The notes beneath the pieces are model-generated. The model was not told the DNA's origin, ran no database searches, and saw nothing but the letters and a program-made list of their open reading frames with translations. This document shows positions 7,499-16,725 of a stretch of 64,000 nt of DNA, piece by piece; within the stretch, counting starts at the first letter, position 1, and each line of letters opens with the position of its first letter. The DNA is from Pseudomonadota bacterium (GTDB lineage: Bacteria > Pseudomonadota > Alphaproteobacteria > Caulobacterales > Caulobacteraceae), in the NCBI GenBank assembly GCA_023451375.1, contig JAEXZS010000023.1, positions 62,001 to 126,000 on the forward strand, read 5' to 3'. Position numbers and translations under genes: made by a program.

Positions 7499-9668
7499 GG
7501 GGGAGGGGTCCGTAAGCGAGGCCCTTATACGCCCCGACACGGCAAAGCCCACCCCTTGGCGCCGAATCCGCCGTGAGCTGGCGGACGCGGTCGCGGCGCA
7601 GGCCTTGCGTTGGCGGTTGTGGACGCCCGTCGCCTTCGGCGGCGGTTGCGCCGCCTACTTCGCCACAGGGACCGAGCCGTCGCCGTGGCCGTTGGCGGTG
7701 TTCGTCATTCTGAGCTTCAGCGCCTGGCTGGCGGCTCGGCGGTTGCGGCTGGGTCGGATGTGGACCTTGCCGCTCTTGCTGCTGGCCTGCTTCTGCGGCG
7801 GCGTGACGGGCGCGAAGATCAGGACGATGGCGGTCACGGCGCCCATGGCCCCGTCCCTTGCCGAGCCGACCTCGATCGAAGGCTGGGTGGTGGAGGTCGA
7901 TAGTCCCGGGACCAACGGGCATCGCATCGTCGTGGCCCCGGTCCGCATTCGGGGATTGCCGCCCGAGGCCACGCCGGTGCGGCTGCGGGCCACGGTGAAG
8001 GGCCAGCCGCCGCCGCCCGGAACAGCGGTTCGCCTGTTCGCCCTGCTGAACCCGCCGCCGGCCCCCGCCAGCCCCGGCGCCTACGACTTTGGCCGCAACG
8101 CCTTCTTCCAGGGGATGGGCGGGATCGCCTTCGCCCTGGGCGACACACGGCCGGCGCGATTGGATGAACCGCCCTGGCGGCTGCGCCTGGTCATGCGCGT
8201 CAACGGCCTTCGATATGCGCTGGCGCAGCGGATCGTCGCGCGCCTGGGCGAACGCACCGGCGGGATCGCGGCCGCCATGGTGACCAGCCATGAGACCTGG
8301 ATCAGCCAGGATGACCTGGACCTGATGCGCGATTCCGGCCTGGCCCACATCCTGTCGGTCTCCGGCCTGCACATGGCCATCGTCGGGGGCTTTGTCTTCT
8401 TCGCCGTGCGGCTGGGCGTCGCCGCCTGGCCGTGGCTGGCCCTGAGGGCGCCGGGAAAGAAGATCGCCGCCGTCGCGGGCCTGCTGGCGGTCGGGGTCTA
8501 TGTCGTCGTGGCCGGAGCGCCCCCGCCGGCGGTCCGGGCGGCCGTCACCGCCTCGATCGCCTTTCTGGCCATATTGCTGGACCGGCAGGCGGTCACCATG
8601 CACGGGCTGGCCGTGGCCGCCTTCGTCGTGTTGCTGATACAGCCCGAGGCGGTGATGAGCGCGGGGTTCCAGATGTCGTTCGCGGCGACCGCCGCCTTGG
8701 TCGCCCTGGTCGAGGCCTGGCCGAAGCGAACCCGGGAGATCGCCGCGCCCCTGGCCATCGTGGGGGTCCAGCGGGCCGGAACCTGGATCACCGCCGCTGT
8801 CGCCGCCAGCGTCGTCGCGGGCCTGGCGACGGGTCCGTTCGCCATGCAGCATTTCAACCGCACCGCCATGTACGGCCTTGTCGCCAACCTCGGCGCTTCT
8901 CCAATCGCGGACTTCGTGCTGATGCCGGCGCTGGCCGTCGGCGCGGCGCTGGAGCCGATGGGCCTCGGCGGCCCCTTCCTCGCTGTAGCCGGCTGGGGCG
9001 TCGACGTCATGCTCGCGATCGGCCAGTGGACCGCCGGTCTGCCGGGCGCGGTCCGCAACGTCGCCAGCGCGCCGGACTTCGTCCTGCCGATCGCCTTCCT
9101 GGGCGTGCTGTTCATCTGCCTGTGGCAGGGGCGGCTGCGGTGGCTGGGATTGCCGTTCGCGGCGGCCGTGCTGCTATGGCCGCGCGCGCCGACGCCGGAT
9201 CTCTGGATCAGCGACGGGGGAGCCAACGCCGCCTTCAGCCGCGATCGCCGGGCCGTAACGGTGCGGCCCGGCGTGCGCACCTACGCCGTGGACATGTGGG
9301 CGCGCCGGCGGGGACTGGCGCCCGTGGATCGTGGAACCGAGGGGTGGATCTGCACGCGTCAGGCCTGCGCGCCGACCGCCCCCGACGTCTCGCCCGTGGC
9401 GCTGTGGTGGGCGCGGGCGGCGCCGGACTACGACCAGCTGGACAGCCTGTGTCGCTCGGCCCCGGTCGTCAGCGTGCGGGCCGTCGTCCCGGCCCTGCCG
9501 ACCTCATGCCAGGGCAGGCTGGTCCTGGACGGCGTCGATCACGCACGAGGCGGCGCGGTCGAGCTATGGCGTGACGCCTCCGGCTGGCGGGCCGTCTGGA
9601 CGGCGGATGTTCGGGGGAATCGGCCCTGGACGCCGCCCGTCGCCACCGTCAGTGATAGCGGCGAATAA
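7497..9668 (+). CDS. comEC: ComEC/Rec2-family DNA-uptake channel protein
   Basis: About 723 residues. N-terminal helices and an OB-like DUF4131 region (residues about 60-190) precede the competence domain with LAHILSVSGLHMAIVGG and many membrane helices. The C terminus is a short degenerate tail rather than the full metallo-beta-lactamase domain. ComEC carries single-stranded DNA through the inner membrane during transformation. The start is uncertain (ATG 7497 or GTG 7470), because either collides with gltX. The 3' end overlaps lexA by 20 bp. Confidence 0.85.
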   Translation: MGEGSVSEALIRPDTAKPTPWRRIRRELADAVAAQALRWRLWTPVAFGGGCAAYFATGTEPSPWPLAVFVILSFSAWLAARRLRLGRMWTLPLLLLACFCGGVTGAKIRTMAVTAPMAPSLAEPTSIEGWVVEVDSPGTNGHRIVVAPVRIRGLPPEATPVRLRATVKGQPPPPGTAVRLFALLNPPPAPASPGAYDFGRNAFFQGMGGIAFALGDTRPARLDEPPWRLRLVMRVNGLRYALAQRIVARLGERTGGIAAAMVTSHETWISQDDLDLMRDSGLAHILSVSGLHMAIVGGFVFFAVRLGVAAWPWLALRAPGKKIAAVAGLLAVGVYVVVAGAPPPAVRAAVTASIAFLAILLDRQAVTMHGLAVAAFVVLLIQPEAVMSAGFQMSFAATAALVALVEAWPKRTREIAAPLAIVGVQRAGTWITAAVAASVVAGLATGPFAMQHFNRTAMYGLVANLGASPIADFVLMPALAVGAALEPMGLGGPFLAVAGWGVDVMLAIGQWTAGLPGAVRNVASAPDFVLPIAFLGVLFICLWQGRLRWLGLPFAAAVLLWPRAPTPDLWISDGGANAAFSRDRRAVTVRPGVRTYAVDMWARRRGLAPVDRGTEGWICTRQACAPTAPDVSPVALWWARAAPDYDQLDSLCRSAPVVSVRAVVPALPTSCQGRLVLDGVDHARGGAVELWRDASGWRAVWTADVRGNRPWTPPVATVSDSGE

Positions 9669-10344
9669 GGCCGACCAGCTTACCCTGCACCTCGACCTGA
9701 TCCGGGCCGAAGATGCGGGTCTCGTAGTTGCGATTGGCCGGTTCCAGCGCGATCGAGCCGCCCTTGCGGCGCAGGCGCTTCAGCGTGGCTTCCTCGCCCT
9801 CGACCAGGGCGACGACGATCTCGCCGTTCTGAGCCGTATCGCCCTTGCGGATGACCACCAGGTCGCCGTTAAGGATGCCGGCCTCGATCATGGAGTCGCC
9901 CTCGATCTCCAGCACGTAGTGATCTCCCTTGCCCAGCATCGATTCCGGCACGGGAAGGCGGTCGCGTTCATGCTGGATGGCGGCGATCGGGGTGCCGGCG
10001 GCGATCTTGCCGAGCAGCGGCAGCTCGCGGACGTCGTTGGCTGGGCTGGGCGGAACGCTCCTCAGGCCGCCGCCTTCAATCACGTCCGGCTTGAAGCCCG
10101 GACGGCCGCGCGGCGCGCCGGCCGTCGCCTGTTCCGGCAGCTTCATCACCTCCAGCGCCCGCGCCCGATGGGCCAGGCGGCGGATGAAGCCCCGTTCCTC
10201 CAGCGCCGTGATCAGGCGGTGGATGCCCGACTTCGAGGCCAGGTCCAGCGCCTCCTTCATCTCGTCGAACGAGGGGGAGACTCCAGTCTCCTGGATCCGT
10301 TCGTGGATGAACATCAGCAGTTCGTGCTGCTTGCGCGTGAGCAT
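9649..10344 (-). CDS. lexA: LexA, SOS repressor and self-cleaving protease
   Basis: 231 residues from ATG 10344 (start MLTRKQHELLMFIHE). The N-terminal winged helix-turn-helix binds SOS operators. The C-terminal S24 domain has Ser151 (EGDSM) and Lys189 (ATLKRL) as the catalytic dyad and an Ala116-Gly117 cleavage site in KIAAGTP. RecA filaments trigger cleavage and release DNA-repair genes. Two predicted operators lie 35-74 bp upstream, so the gene is probably autoregulated. Confidence 0.97.
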   Translation of the reverse strand: MLTRKQHELLMFIHERIQETGVSPSFDEMKEALDLASKSGIHRLITALEERGFIRRLAHRARALEVMKLPEQATAGAPRGRPGFKPDVIEGGGLRSVPPSPANDVRELPLLGKIAAGTPIAAIQHERDRLPVPESMLGKGDHYVLEIEGDSMIEAGILNGDLVVIRKGDTAQNGEIVVALVEGEEATLKRLRRKGGSIALEPANRNYETRIFGPDQVEVQGKLVGLIRRYH

Positions 10345-10378
10345 CGCCTGGCCCTCATGCGCCCCTTCCGTCGAATCG

Positions 10379-10418
10379 GAACGGGCCGTGAACATGTGGC
10401 GATGTTCTGTAAGTGTTC
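10379..10418. promoter_or_regulatory. two LexA boxes upstream of lexA
   Basis: Two copies of the alphaproteobacterial SOS box (direct repeat GTTC-N7-GTTC). One reads GAACgggccgtGAAC at 10379-10393. The other, in the opposite orientation, reads GTTCtgtaagtGTTC at 10404-10418. Their first bases are 25 bp apart. All eight tetramers are exact. They lie just upstream of the chosen lexA start, as expected for feedback control. Confidence 0.85.
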
Positions 10419-10457
10419 CTTCCTAATGTCAACTTAACGGCGGTCGCCGTCGGACAT

Positions 10458-11252
10458 TCAGGCGGCGAGCAATCGCTTGGTCGCCGCCTCGACATCGGCC
10501 TGGCGCATCAGGCTTTCGCCGACCAGTATGGCCTGGGCGTGGGCGGCGGAGACGCGCTCCACGTCCTCGGGCGTGAAGATGCCGCTTTCGGCCACCAGCA
10601 GCGCCTTGACGGGACTCAGCATCGACAGCCGTTCGGTCGTCTCCAGGTCGACCTCGAAAGTGCGCAGCGAGCGGTTGTTGACGCCCACCAGGTCGCCGCC
10701 CAGCGCGCACGCCCGGGCCATCTCGGCCTCGTCATGAGTTTCGATCAGGGCGTCCATGCCGAAGCGCTCGGCCTCGGCCAGCAGTTCGGCCGCAAGCGCG
10801 TCGTCGACCATGGCGAGGATGATCAGGATGCAGTCGGCGCCCAGGGCGCGGCTCTCGGCCACCTGCCAAGGATCGACAAGGAAGTCCTTGCGCAGGCAGG
10901 GCAGGGCGGTGGCGGCGCGCGCCTGGCCCAGATAGGCGTCGTCGCCCTGGAAACTGGGGCCGTCGGTCAGCACCGACAGGCAGGCGGCGCCGCCCGCCTC
11001 ATAGGCAAGGGCCAGGGCCGCCGGGTCGAAGTCGGCGCGAATCAGCCCCTTCGACGGACTCGCCTTCTTGATTTCGGCGATCAGGGCGGGACGGCCGGTC
11101 TCCTCCACCCTGCGATCCAGCGCGGCGCGGAAGCCACGAGGGGGGGAGGCCGCCTGGGCCAGGGTTTCGATCGCGCCCTGGGCGGCGGCGGCCTTGCGGG
11201 CGGCGACATCCTCCCGTTTGTAGGCGGCGATCTTCTCCAGCACGTCGGTCAT
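10458..11252 (-). CDS. trpC: TrpC, indole-3-glycerol-phosphate synthase
   Basis: 264 residues from the ATG at 11252, an ATGA overlap with trpD. It closes the indole ring in tryptophan synthesis. The TIM-barrel motifs ALIAEIKKASPSKGLIR and LRKDFLVD are present, as are the late phosphate-binding strands around LLVAESGIFTPEDV. It is a monofunctional enzyme, not fused to TrpF. It is the last gene of the ppiD-trpEGDC run, and no moaC or moeA follows as it does in some relatives. Confidence 0.95.
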   Translation of the reverse strand: MTDVLEKIAAYKREDVAARKAAAAQGAIETLAQAASPPRGFRAALDRRVEETGRPALIAEIKKASPSKGLIRADFDPAALALAYEAGGAACLSVLTDGPSFQGDDAYLGQARAATALPCLRKDFLVDPWQVAESRALGADCILIILAMVDDALAAELLAEAERFGMDALIETHDEAEMARACALGGDLVGVNNRSLRTFEVDLETTERLSMLSPVKALLVAESGIFTPEDVERVSAAHAQAILVGESLMRQADVEAATKRLLAA

Positions 11253-12286
11253 GCGTCCTCTTCCGTCTCCAGAGGGGTGGAGGTGATGCGGGCCAGCCGC
11301 TCCAGCGCCCGCGCGGCCCGTCCGTCGTCGATGGCGGCGGCGGCCAAGGCGGCCCCTTCGGCCAGATCCGCCGCGCGATCGGATACCACAAGGGCGGCGG
11401 CCGCGTTCAGCAGCACAATGTCGCGGTAGGCGCCGGCCTCGCCCGCCAGCAACGCGCGCAGCGCCTCGGCGTTCGCCTCCGCGTCGCCGCCGCGAATGGC
11501 GTCGATCGAAGCGCGCGGCAGGCCGGCCTCCTCGGGCGTGACCTGGAAGCGGCGGACGGCGCCGTCCTTCCATTCGGCGACCTCGGTCGGGCCGGAGGTG
11601 GCCAGTTCGTCGAGACCCTGGCCATGGACCGTCCAGGCGCGCACTGCGCCGAGACGGCCCAGCACCTCGACCAGCGGCTCCAGCAGGCGCGGATCATAGA
11701 CCCCCATGACCTGGCGTTTCGCGGACGCCGGATTCGAAAGTGGTCCCAGGAGATTGAAAACGGTGCGAAAACCGATCTCCGCGCGCACCGGGCCGACGTG
11801 CCGCATCGCGCCGTGGTAGGCCGGCGCGAACAGAAAGCAGATGCCTGCCTCCTCCAGCGCCAGCTTCTGCTGCGCCTGCGACGCCGTCAGGTTCACACCC
11901 AGGATCGATAGAACATCGGAAGACCCTGATTTAGAAGACATTGCCCGGTTGCCGTGCTTGGCGACCTTCACCCCCGCGCCGGCCAGGACCAGAGCCGCGG
12001 CCGTGGAGATGTTGTAGGTATGCTGGCCGTCGCCGCCGGTGCCGCAGGTGTCGATCACCTCATAGGGATGGTCCAGCGTCAGCGCCGCCTCCCGCATGGC
12101 CGCGGCGAAGGCGGCGATCTCGTCCACCGTCTCGCCCCGGATGCGCAGGGCGGTGACGGCGGCGGCGACCTGCGACGGCGTCGGCTCGCCGCGCAGGCAG
12201 GCGGCGAAGAAGTCGTGCGCCTGCTCGGACGTCAGCGGAAGGCCCTCGACCAGCCGGGCGAGGATCGGCTTGAACCCGTCCGCCAC
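11249..12286 (-). CDS. trpD: TrpD, anthranilate phosphoribosyltransferase
   Basis: 345 residues. It transfers phosphoribose from PRPP to anthranilate. The PRPP-binding glycine-rich loop DTCGTGGDGQHTYNIST and the KHGNRAMSSKSGSSDVL block are clear. It is separate from TrpG (no fusion). The start is 1 bp from the trpG stop and the end overlaps trpC, so the genes are tightly coupled. Confidence 0.95.
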   Translation of the reverse strand: MADGFKPILARLVEGLPLTSEQAHDFFAACLRGEPTPSQVAAAVTALRIRGETVDEIAAFAAAMREAALTLDHPYEVIDTCGTGGDGQHTYNISTAAALVLAGAGVKVAKHGNRAMSSKSGSSDVLSILGVNLTASQAQQKLALEEAGICFLFAPAYHGAMRHVGPVRAEIGFRTVFNLLGPLSNPASAKRQVMGVYDPRLLEPLVEVLGRLGAVRAWTVHGQGLDELATSGPTEVAEWKDGAVRRFQVTPEEAGLPRASIDAIRGGDAEANAEALRALLAGEAGAYRDIVLLNAAAALVVSDRAADLAEGAALAAAAIDDGRAARALERLARITSTPLETEEDA

Positions 12287-12287
12287 G

Positions 12288-12878
12288 TCAGGCGGCCGCG
12301 AGGCGCTTCACGCCGGCGATCTCGAGGAAGTTGGCCAGCATGGCGTGACCGTGCTCGGTGGCGATGGATTCGGGGTGGAACTGCACCCCGTGAATCGGCC
12401 GCGACCGGTGCTGCAGGCCCATGATCTCGCCGTCGGCGGTCCAGGCGGTGACCTCCAGGCAGTCCGGAAGCGTCTCACGCTTCACCGCCAGCGAGTGATA
12501 GCGCGTGGCCGTGAAGGGGGACGGCAGGCCGGCGAACAGGCTCTGTCCCGCGTGCTCGATGGGCGAGGTTTTGCCGTGCATCAGGGTCTTGGCGCGGATC
12601 ACGTCGCCGCCGAAGGCCTGGCCGATGGACTGGTGCCCCAGGCAAACGCCCAGGATCGGCATGTCGGCCGGCGCGCTCCGGATCAGCGGCAGGCAGACGC
12701 CCGCCTGGTCGGGCGCACAGGGCCCGGGCGACAGCAGCACCGCCTGGGGGTTCAGCGCCCAGGCCTCGTCGGCGCTCAGATCGTCGTTGCGGACGACATG
12801 CGTCGGCGCGCCCAGTTCCGCGAGGTAGTGGACGAGGTTGTAGGTGAAGCTGTCGTAGTTATCGACGACCAGGATCAT
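12288..12878 (-). CDS. trpG: TrpG, anthranilate synthase glutamine amidotransferase subunit
   Basis: 196 residues from ATG 12878 (MILVVDNYDSFTYNL). Class I glutaminase supplying ammonia to TrpE. The triad is Cys79 (GVCLGHQ), His168 and Glu170 (FHPES). It may also serve p-aminobenzoate synthesis, as no separate pabA is seen here. It is separated from trpE by 290 bp that carry a small opposite-strand frame. Confidence 0.95.
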   Translation of the reverse strand: MILVVDNYDSFTYNLVHYLAELGAPTHVVRNDDLSADEAWALNPQAVLLSPGPCAPDQAGVCLPLIRSAPADMPILGVCLGHQSIGQAFGGDVIRAKTLMHGKTSPIEHAGQSLFAGLPSPFTATRYHSLAVKRETLPDCLEVTAWTADGEIMGLQHRSRPIHGVQFHPESIATEHGHAMLANFLEIAGVKRLAAA

Positions 12879-12983
12879 GGATTGGCTTCTAGGCCCAGCG
12901 AGGCCGCGCGCCAAGTCACGGACGCCGGTAAAGCGTGCGTTAACCGTCGCGGGCGGCACATGGGGGCGGAGAAGGGGGAACTC

Positions 12984-13172
12984 ATGTCCGATTCGGCCGG
13001 GAAGATCGCTCACGCCAGGACGCTGCTGGCGGCGCCGGTCCTGCGCCCCGCCAGCGGCCTCGGCGCGCTCGGCGGCGCCGCCCTGGCGGCCATGGCGGCG
13101 ATTCTGATGGCGGGCGTGGTCGTGCTTGGGCCGGGCGTCACGATCCATGACCCGGCGGTGCTGGCGCCCTAG
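12984..13172 (+). CDS. small single-pass membrane protein (hypothetical)
   Basis: 62 residues from ATG 12984, preceded by GAAGGGGG as a likely ribosome site. One long Ala/Leu/Val-rich helix fills residues about 26-50. It is encoded against the trp operon between trpG and trpE, and its stop overlaps the trpE stop by 3 bp. Function is not recognised. A GTG-rich chance frame is possible, so the call is moderate. Confidence 0.45.
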   Translation: MSDSAGKIAHARTLLAAPVLRPASGLGALGGAALAAMAAILMAGVVVLGPGVTIHDPAVLAP

Positions 13173-14683
13173 CGGTTGCCCGTGCGGAAGCGCCACGCGT
13201 CCTCGGCCGCGCGCATCGGGGCGCGGGCCTTGTGCCGCGTCTCGGCGTATTCCGCCGCCGGATCGCTGTCGGCCACGACGCCGGCGCCGGCCTGGACGAA
13301 GATCCGGTCGTCCGCGAACAGGGCGGTGCGCAGGGTGATGCAGATGTCCGCCTCGCCGCCCGCGGAGATGTAGCCCACGCCGCCGCCATAGCCGACGCCG
13401 CGCTTCTCGCCTTCCAGTTCGTCGATGATCTCCATGGCCCGCACCTTGGGCGCGCCGGACAGGGTGCCGGCGGGCAGGGCGGCCAGCAGGGTGTCCACCG
13501 CGTCCAGCTCAGGATCGGCCTTGCCCCGCACGTTGGAGACGATGTGCATCACCTGGCTGTAGCGTTCGACGACGAAGCTCTCCGTGACCTCCACCGACCC
13601 TGGGGCGGCGACGCGGCCGACGTCGTTGCGACCGAGGTCCAGCAGCATCAGGTGCTCGGCGCGTTCCTTGGGGTCGGCCAGCAGCTCGGCCTCCAGCGCC
13701 CGGTCCGCCTCGGGCGTCGCGCCGCGCGCCCGTGTGCCGGCCAGCGGCCGGATGGTCACTTCCCCGTCCTTCAGCCGCACCAGGATCTCGGGGCTGGAGC
13801 CCGCCAGCTGGAAGCCTTCGAAGTTCAGGTAGAAGAGATAGGGCGAGGGGTTCTGCCGCCGCAACGAGCGGTAGAAGGCGAAGGGATCGTCGCCCCATGG
13901 CGCCGAGAACCGGTGGCTGAGCACGACCTGGAAAATGTCGCCCGCCTCGATATAGGTCTTCGCCTGGGCCACCATGGCGCCGAAACCCGCCTCGTCGACC
14001 GGAGAGGCGAAGACCGGCGCCGGCGTCGTTCGCGGCGCGGCGCGGGGCGGCAGCGGCTCGCGCAGCGCGGCCTCGAAGGCGTCCAGCCGCTCGCGGGCCG
14101 CCTGGAAGGCGGCGTCGGCCTCCGTCCCCGCGTCCGGATAGGCGGCGGAGACCAGCACGATCTCGTGCTTCACCGAATCGAAGATGGCGACCAGCGACGG
14201 GCGCGTCAGCACGGCGTCGGGCAGGTTCAGCGGGTCGGGATTGGCCGGCCCCAGCGGCTCCAGCAGCCTCACCATGTCATAGCCGAACACGCCGAACAGG
14301 CCTGCGGCCATCGGCGGCAGGTCGTCTGGCAGGTCGAAGCTGGACGCCGCGATCAGCGCGCGCAGGGACGCCAGGGCAGGCCGGGTTTCGGGCGTGAAGC
14401 GGCCCTCGGCGATGGCGTCGGCCCCGCGCGCCAGCTCGGCCGCGTCGCCCCGGCAGCGCCAGACGACGTCTGGATCCAGCGTCAGGATCGAATAGCGGCC
14501 CTTGACCGCCCCGCCTTCCACGGACTCAAGCAGGCAGGCGTAGGCGCGCTCTCGACCCAGCTTCAGGAACGCCGACACCGGCGTCTCCAGGTCGTCGATG
14601 ACCCGCCGCACCACCACTTGCGGTCGACCCGCTTTCAGTCCGGCGACGAACGCCTCCGCCTCGACGGCCGCCACCGCGATCAT
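13169..14683 (-). CDS. trpE: TrpE, anthranilate synthase component I
   Basis: 504 residues. It makes anthranilate from chorismate with ammonia from TrpG. The chorismate-binding domain has IRPLAGTRARGATPEAD, LMLLDLGRNDVGRVA and the GAPKVRAMEIIDELE block. The N-terminal domain carries a feedback-type LLES segment near residue 52. The start overlaps the ppiD stop (ATGA). Confidence 0.95.
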   Translation of the reverse strand: MIAVAAVEAEAFVAGLKAGRPQVVVRRVIDDLETPVSAFLKLGRERAYACLLESVEGGAVKGRYSILTLDPDVVWRCRGDAAELARGADAIAEGRFTPETRPALASLRALIAASSFDLPDDLPPMAAGLFGVFGYDMVRLLEPLGPANPDPLNLPDAVLTRPSLVAIFDSVKHEIVLVSAAYPDAGTEADAAFQAARERLDAFEAALREPLPPRAAPRTTPAPVFASPVDEAGFGAMVAQAKTYIEAGDIFQVVLSHRFSAPWGDDPFAFYRSLRRQNPSPYLFYLNFEGFQLAGSSPEILVRLKDGEVTIRPLAGTRARGATPEADRALEAELLADPKERAEHLMLLDLGRNDVGRVAAPGSVEVTESFVVERYSQVMHIVSNVRGKADPELDAVDTLLAALPAGTLSGAPKVRAMEIIDELEGEKRGVGYGGGVGYISAGGEADICITLRTALFADDRIFVQAGAGVVADSDPAAEYAETRHKARAPMRAAEDAWRFRTGNR

Positions 14684-16587
14684 CGCGCGGGCGCGGGCGT
14701 CGCCGGCTCGGCCAGGCCGATGGCCTGACGCGCCAGGACGGGGTCATTCTTCGCCCGGGTGCGCGCGGCGCCGGCGGCGAAGGCTGATTCCACCATGCCC
14801 TGGGTCAGGTCCTGGGCGATGCGGGCGCGGGCGTTCTCGGCCGCGGGGCCGGCGACGGCCGGATCGGCGGGGTGGATGGCGTCGACGCGGCCGACGACAT
14901 AGCCCGTCTGCGACGAGGGTTGGGCGAAGACCTGGCCCTTGCCCTGGCCGAACAGACCCTGCAGCACGCCCTGGCCGACCGCCTCCTGGGCGGCGCGGTC
15001 GCGTCCAATGCGCTGGCGGGTCGTCAGGGTGGCCCCGGCCGAGCGCGCCACCGCCGCGATGTCCTCGCCGGCGCGAACGCGACCGGCCAGCTCCTCGGCC
15101 TTGGCCGACACGCGGCGCAGCACCTCGCGGCGCGTCCATTCCTGGGTCAGGGGCTCGCGCACCTCGTCCAACTGGGGGAGGGCGGCCGGGCGGATGTCGT
15201 TGACGCGCACAGCGAAATACTGGCCCTGGCCGGCGTCGACGACATCGCTCTCGCCGCCCTTTGTCAGGCCCCAGGCGGTCGAGAAAACCTGCTCCGGCGC
15301 GTTCAGCGGCTGGCCGTTGGGCAAGCGGCCGTCCTGGGTGACGGGCGGCAGGTCGACGATGCGGGCGCCCGCCTCACGCGCGGCGTCGGCCATGGCCTTG
15401 CCTTCCTGGCGCGCCTTCTCGAAGGCCTGGACGCCTTCGTAGGTGGCGCCCCGCGCATCTTCCTCGCGCAGTTCCTGGACGATCTCCTCGCGCGCGCTTT
15501 CCAGCGTGGCCGGCTGGGGCGGCTGGATGTCGGTGACCTTGGCCACGGCGAAGCCGACGCCGGCCTGGACCGGATCGGACACCTGGCCCGCCTGCAGGCC
15601 GAAGACGGCCGCGGCGACGGCCGGGTCGCCGACGGCCGAGCGTGGCGAAGCGGCGAACTCCGCCGGGCGAACGTTGTTGGCGCGGCCCGCCTCGGCCGGC
15701 GATTGGCCCGCGCGCAGGGCGGCGGCGATACGCTGGGCTGTCTCGCGGTTCGGCGCAGTCAGCGTGACGAAGGTGCGGGTCTCGGGGCGACCCAGGCTGT
15801 CCTTCTTGAACTCGAAGCGCTCGCGGATCCGCTCCTCCGGGATCGGGGCGGTGCGCGCGGCGGGGTCGGGGCTGAACAGCACGACCGAAATCATGCGGAA
15901 CTCGGGGCTGCGCAGGCGCTCGGCGTTCTCCTGGATGAAGGCGTTCAGCTGCGCGTCGGTCGGGGCGCCGGGGCGCTCTATCATGGAGTCATTGACTTCG
16001 AACCAGCGGCCGTCGCGGGTCTCGAAGGCCTGGGCGGCCAGGATCGCGCCGTAGATGCGCGGCGCGCGGGTTCCCGCCTGCACCGCGGCGCCGAAATGCT
16101 CCGTGGCGTACTGGTCGCGCAGGTCCTGCTCCAGCATGGCCGGCGTCAGGTTCTGCTGCGCCAGCGCTGTCTCATAGGCCTGCTGGTCGAATTGCCGCGT
16201 GACCTGGTTGAAGAAGGCTGGAATCTCGCGGATCTGCTTGACGATCAGTTCCTTGCCCGGACGGATGCCGGCCTCCCAGGCCCAATTGAGGAAACCGAGC
16301 TGCTGGGTCTGGCTTTCCAGGAAGCGGCCGGGGATGTTCTCGGCCAGCAGCTCCTCGTTGGTGATCGGGCGGCCCGCCTGCTCCTGCAGCTGGGCGCGGA
16401 CGCGGTCGAAGGAGGCGCGGTATTCCTGCTCGTTCATTGAGCGAGAGCCGGCGTCGATCACGTGCTTCGGTCCCATGCTGGCGAACACGTCCATCTGCGC
16501 GCCCACGACGACGAAGCTGATCGCGATCAGAACCAGCAGGACGGCGGCCCACTTGGATCGGGAGAAGGCGCGGAAGGCGGTGATCAT
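14680..16587 (-). CDS. ppiD: PpiD/SurA-type periplasmic peptidyl-prolyl isomerase
   Basis: 635 residues from ATG 16587 (MITAFRAFSRSKWAAVLL). An N-terminal membrane anchor (residues about 12-30) is followed by a SurA_N-like helical chaperone region and parvulin-like domains. Such proteins sit in the inner membrane facing the periplasm and assist newly exported proteins. The parvulin part is diverged, so isomerase activity is uncertain. It overlaps trpE by 4 bp, an arrangement I recall from Caulobacter. Confidence 0.82.
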   Translation of the reverse strand: MITAFRAFSRSKWAAVLLVLIAISFVVVGAQMDVFASMGPKHVIDAGSRSMNEQEYRASFDRVRAQLQEQAGRPITNEELLAENIPGRFLESQTQQLGFLNWAWEAGIRPGKELIVKQIREIPAFFNQVTRQFDQQAYETALAQQNLTPAMLEQDLRDQYATEHFGAAVQAGTRAPRIYGAILAAQAFETRDGRWFEVNDSMIERPGAPTDAQLNAFIQENAERLRSPEFRMISVVLFSPDPAARTAPIPEERIRERFEFKKDSLGRPETRTFVTLTAPNRETAQRIAAALRAGQSPAEAGRANNVRPAEFAASPRSAVGDPAVAAAVFGLQAGQVSDPVQAGVGFAVAKVTDIQPPQPATLESAREEIVQELREEDARGATYEGVQAFEKARQEGKAMADAAREAGARIVDLPPVTQDGRLPNGQPLNAPEQVFSTAWGLTKGGESDVVDAGQGQYFAVRVNDIRPAALPQLDEVREPLTQEWTRREVLRRVSAKAEELAGRVRAGEDIAAVARSAGATLTTRQRIGRDRAAQEAVGQGVLQGLFGQGKGQVFAQPSSQTGYVVGRVDAIHPADPAVAGPAAENARARIAQDLTQGMVESAFAAGAARTRAKNDPVLARQAIGLAEPATPAPAR

Positions 16588-16725
16588 TCGAGAATCCCGG
16601 GACTGGCCGAGGTTGGCGTCACTGGGCGTATAGTCGGGCGAGGCGCGCCCCCGCAAGGACGGCCTGCGGTCGCGATGGAGCGACGCCCTCTTGGCTTGTC
16701 CGTTCCGGGCGCCTAGACAGGCCGC

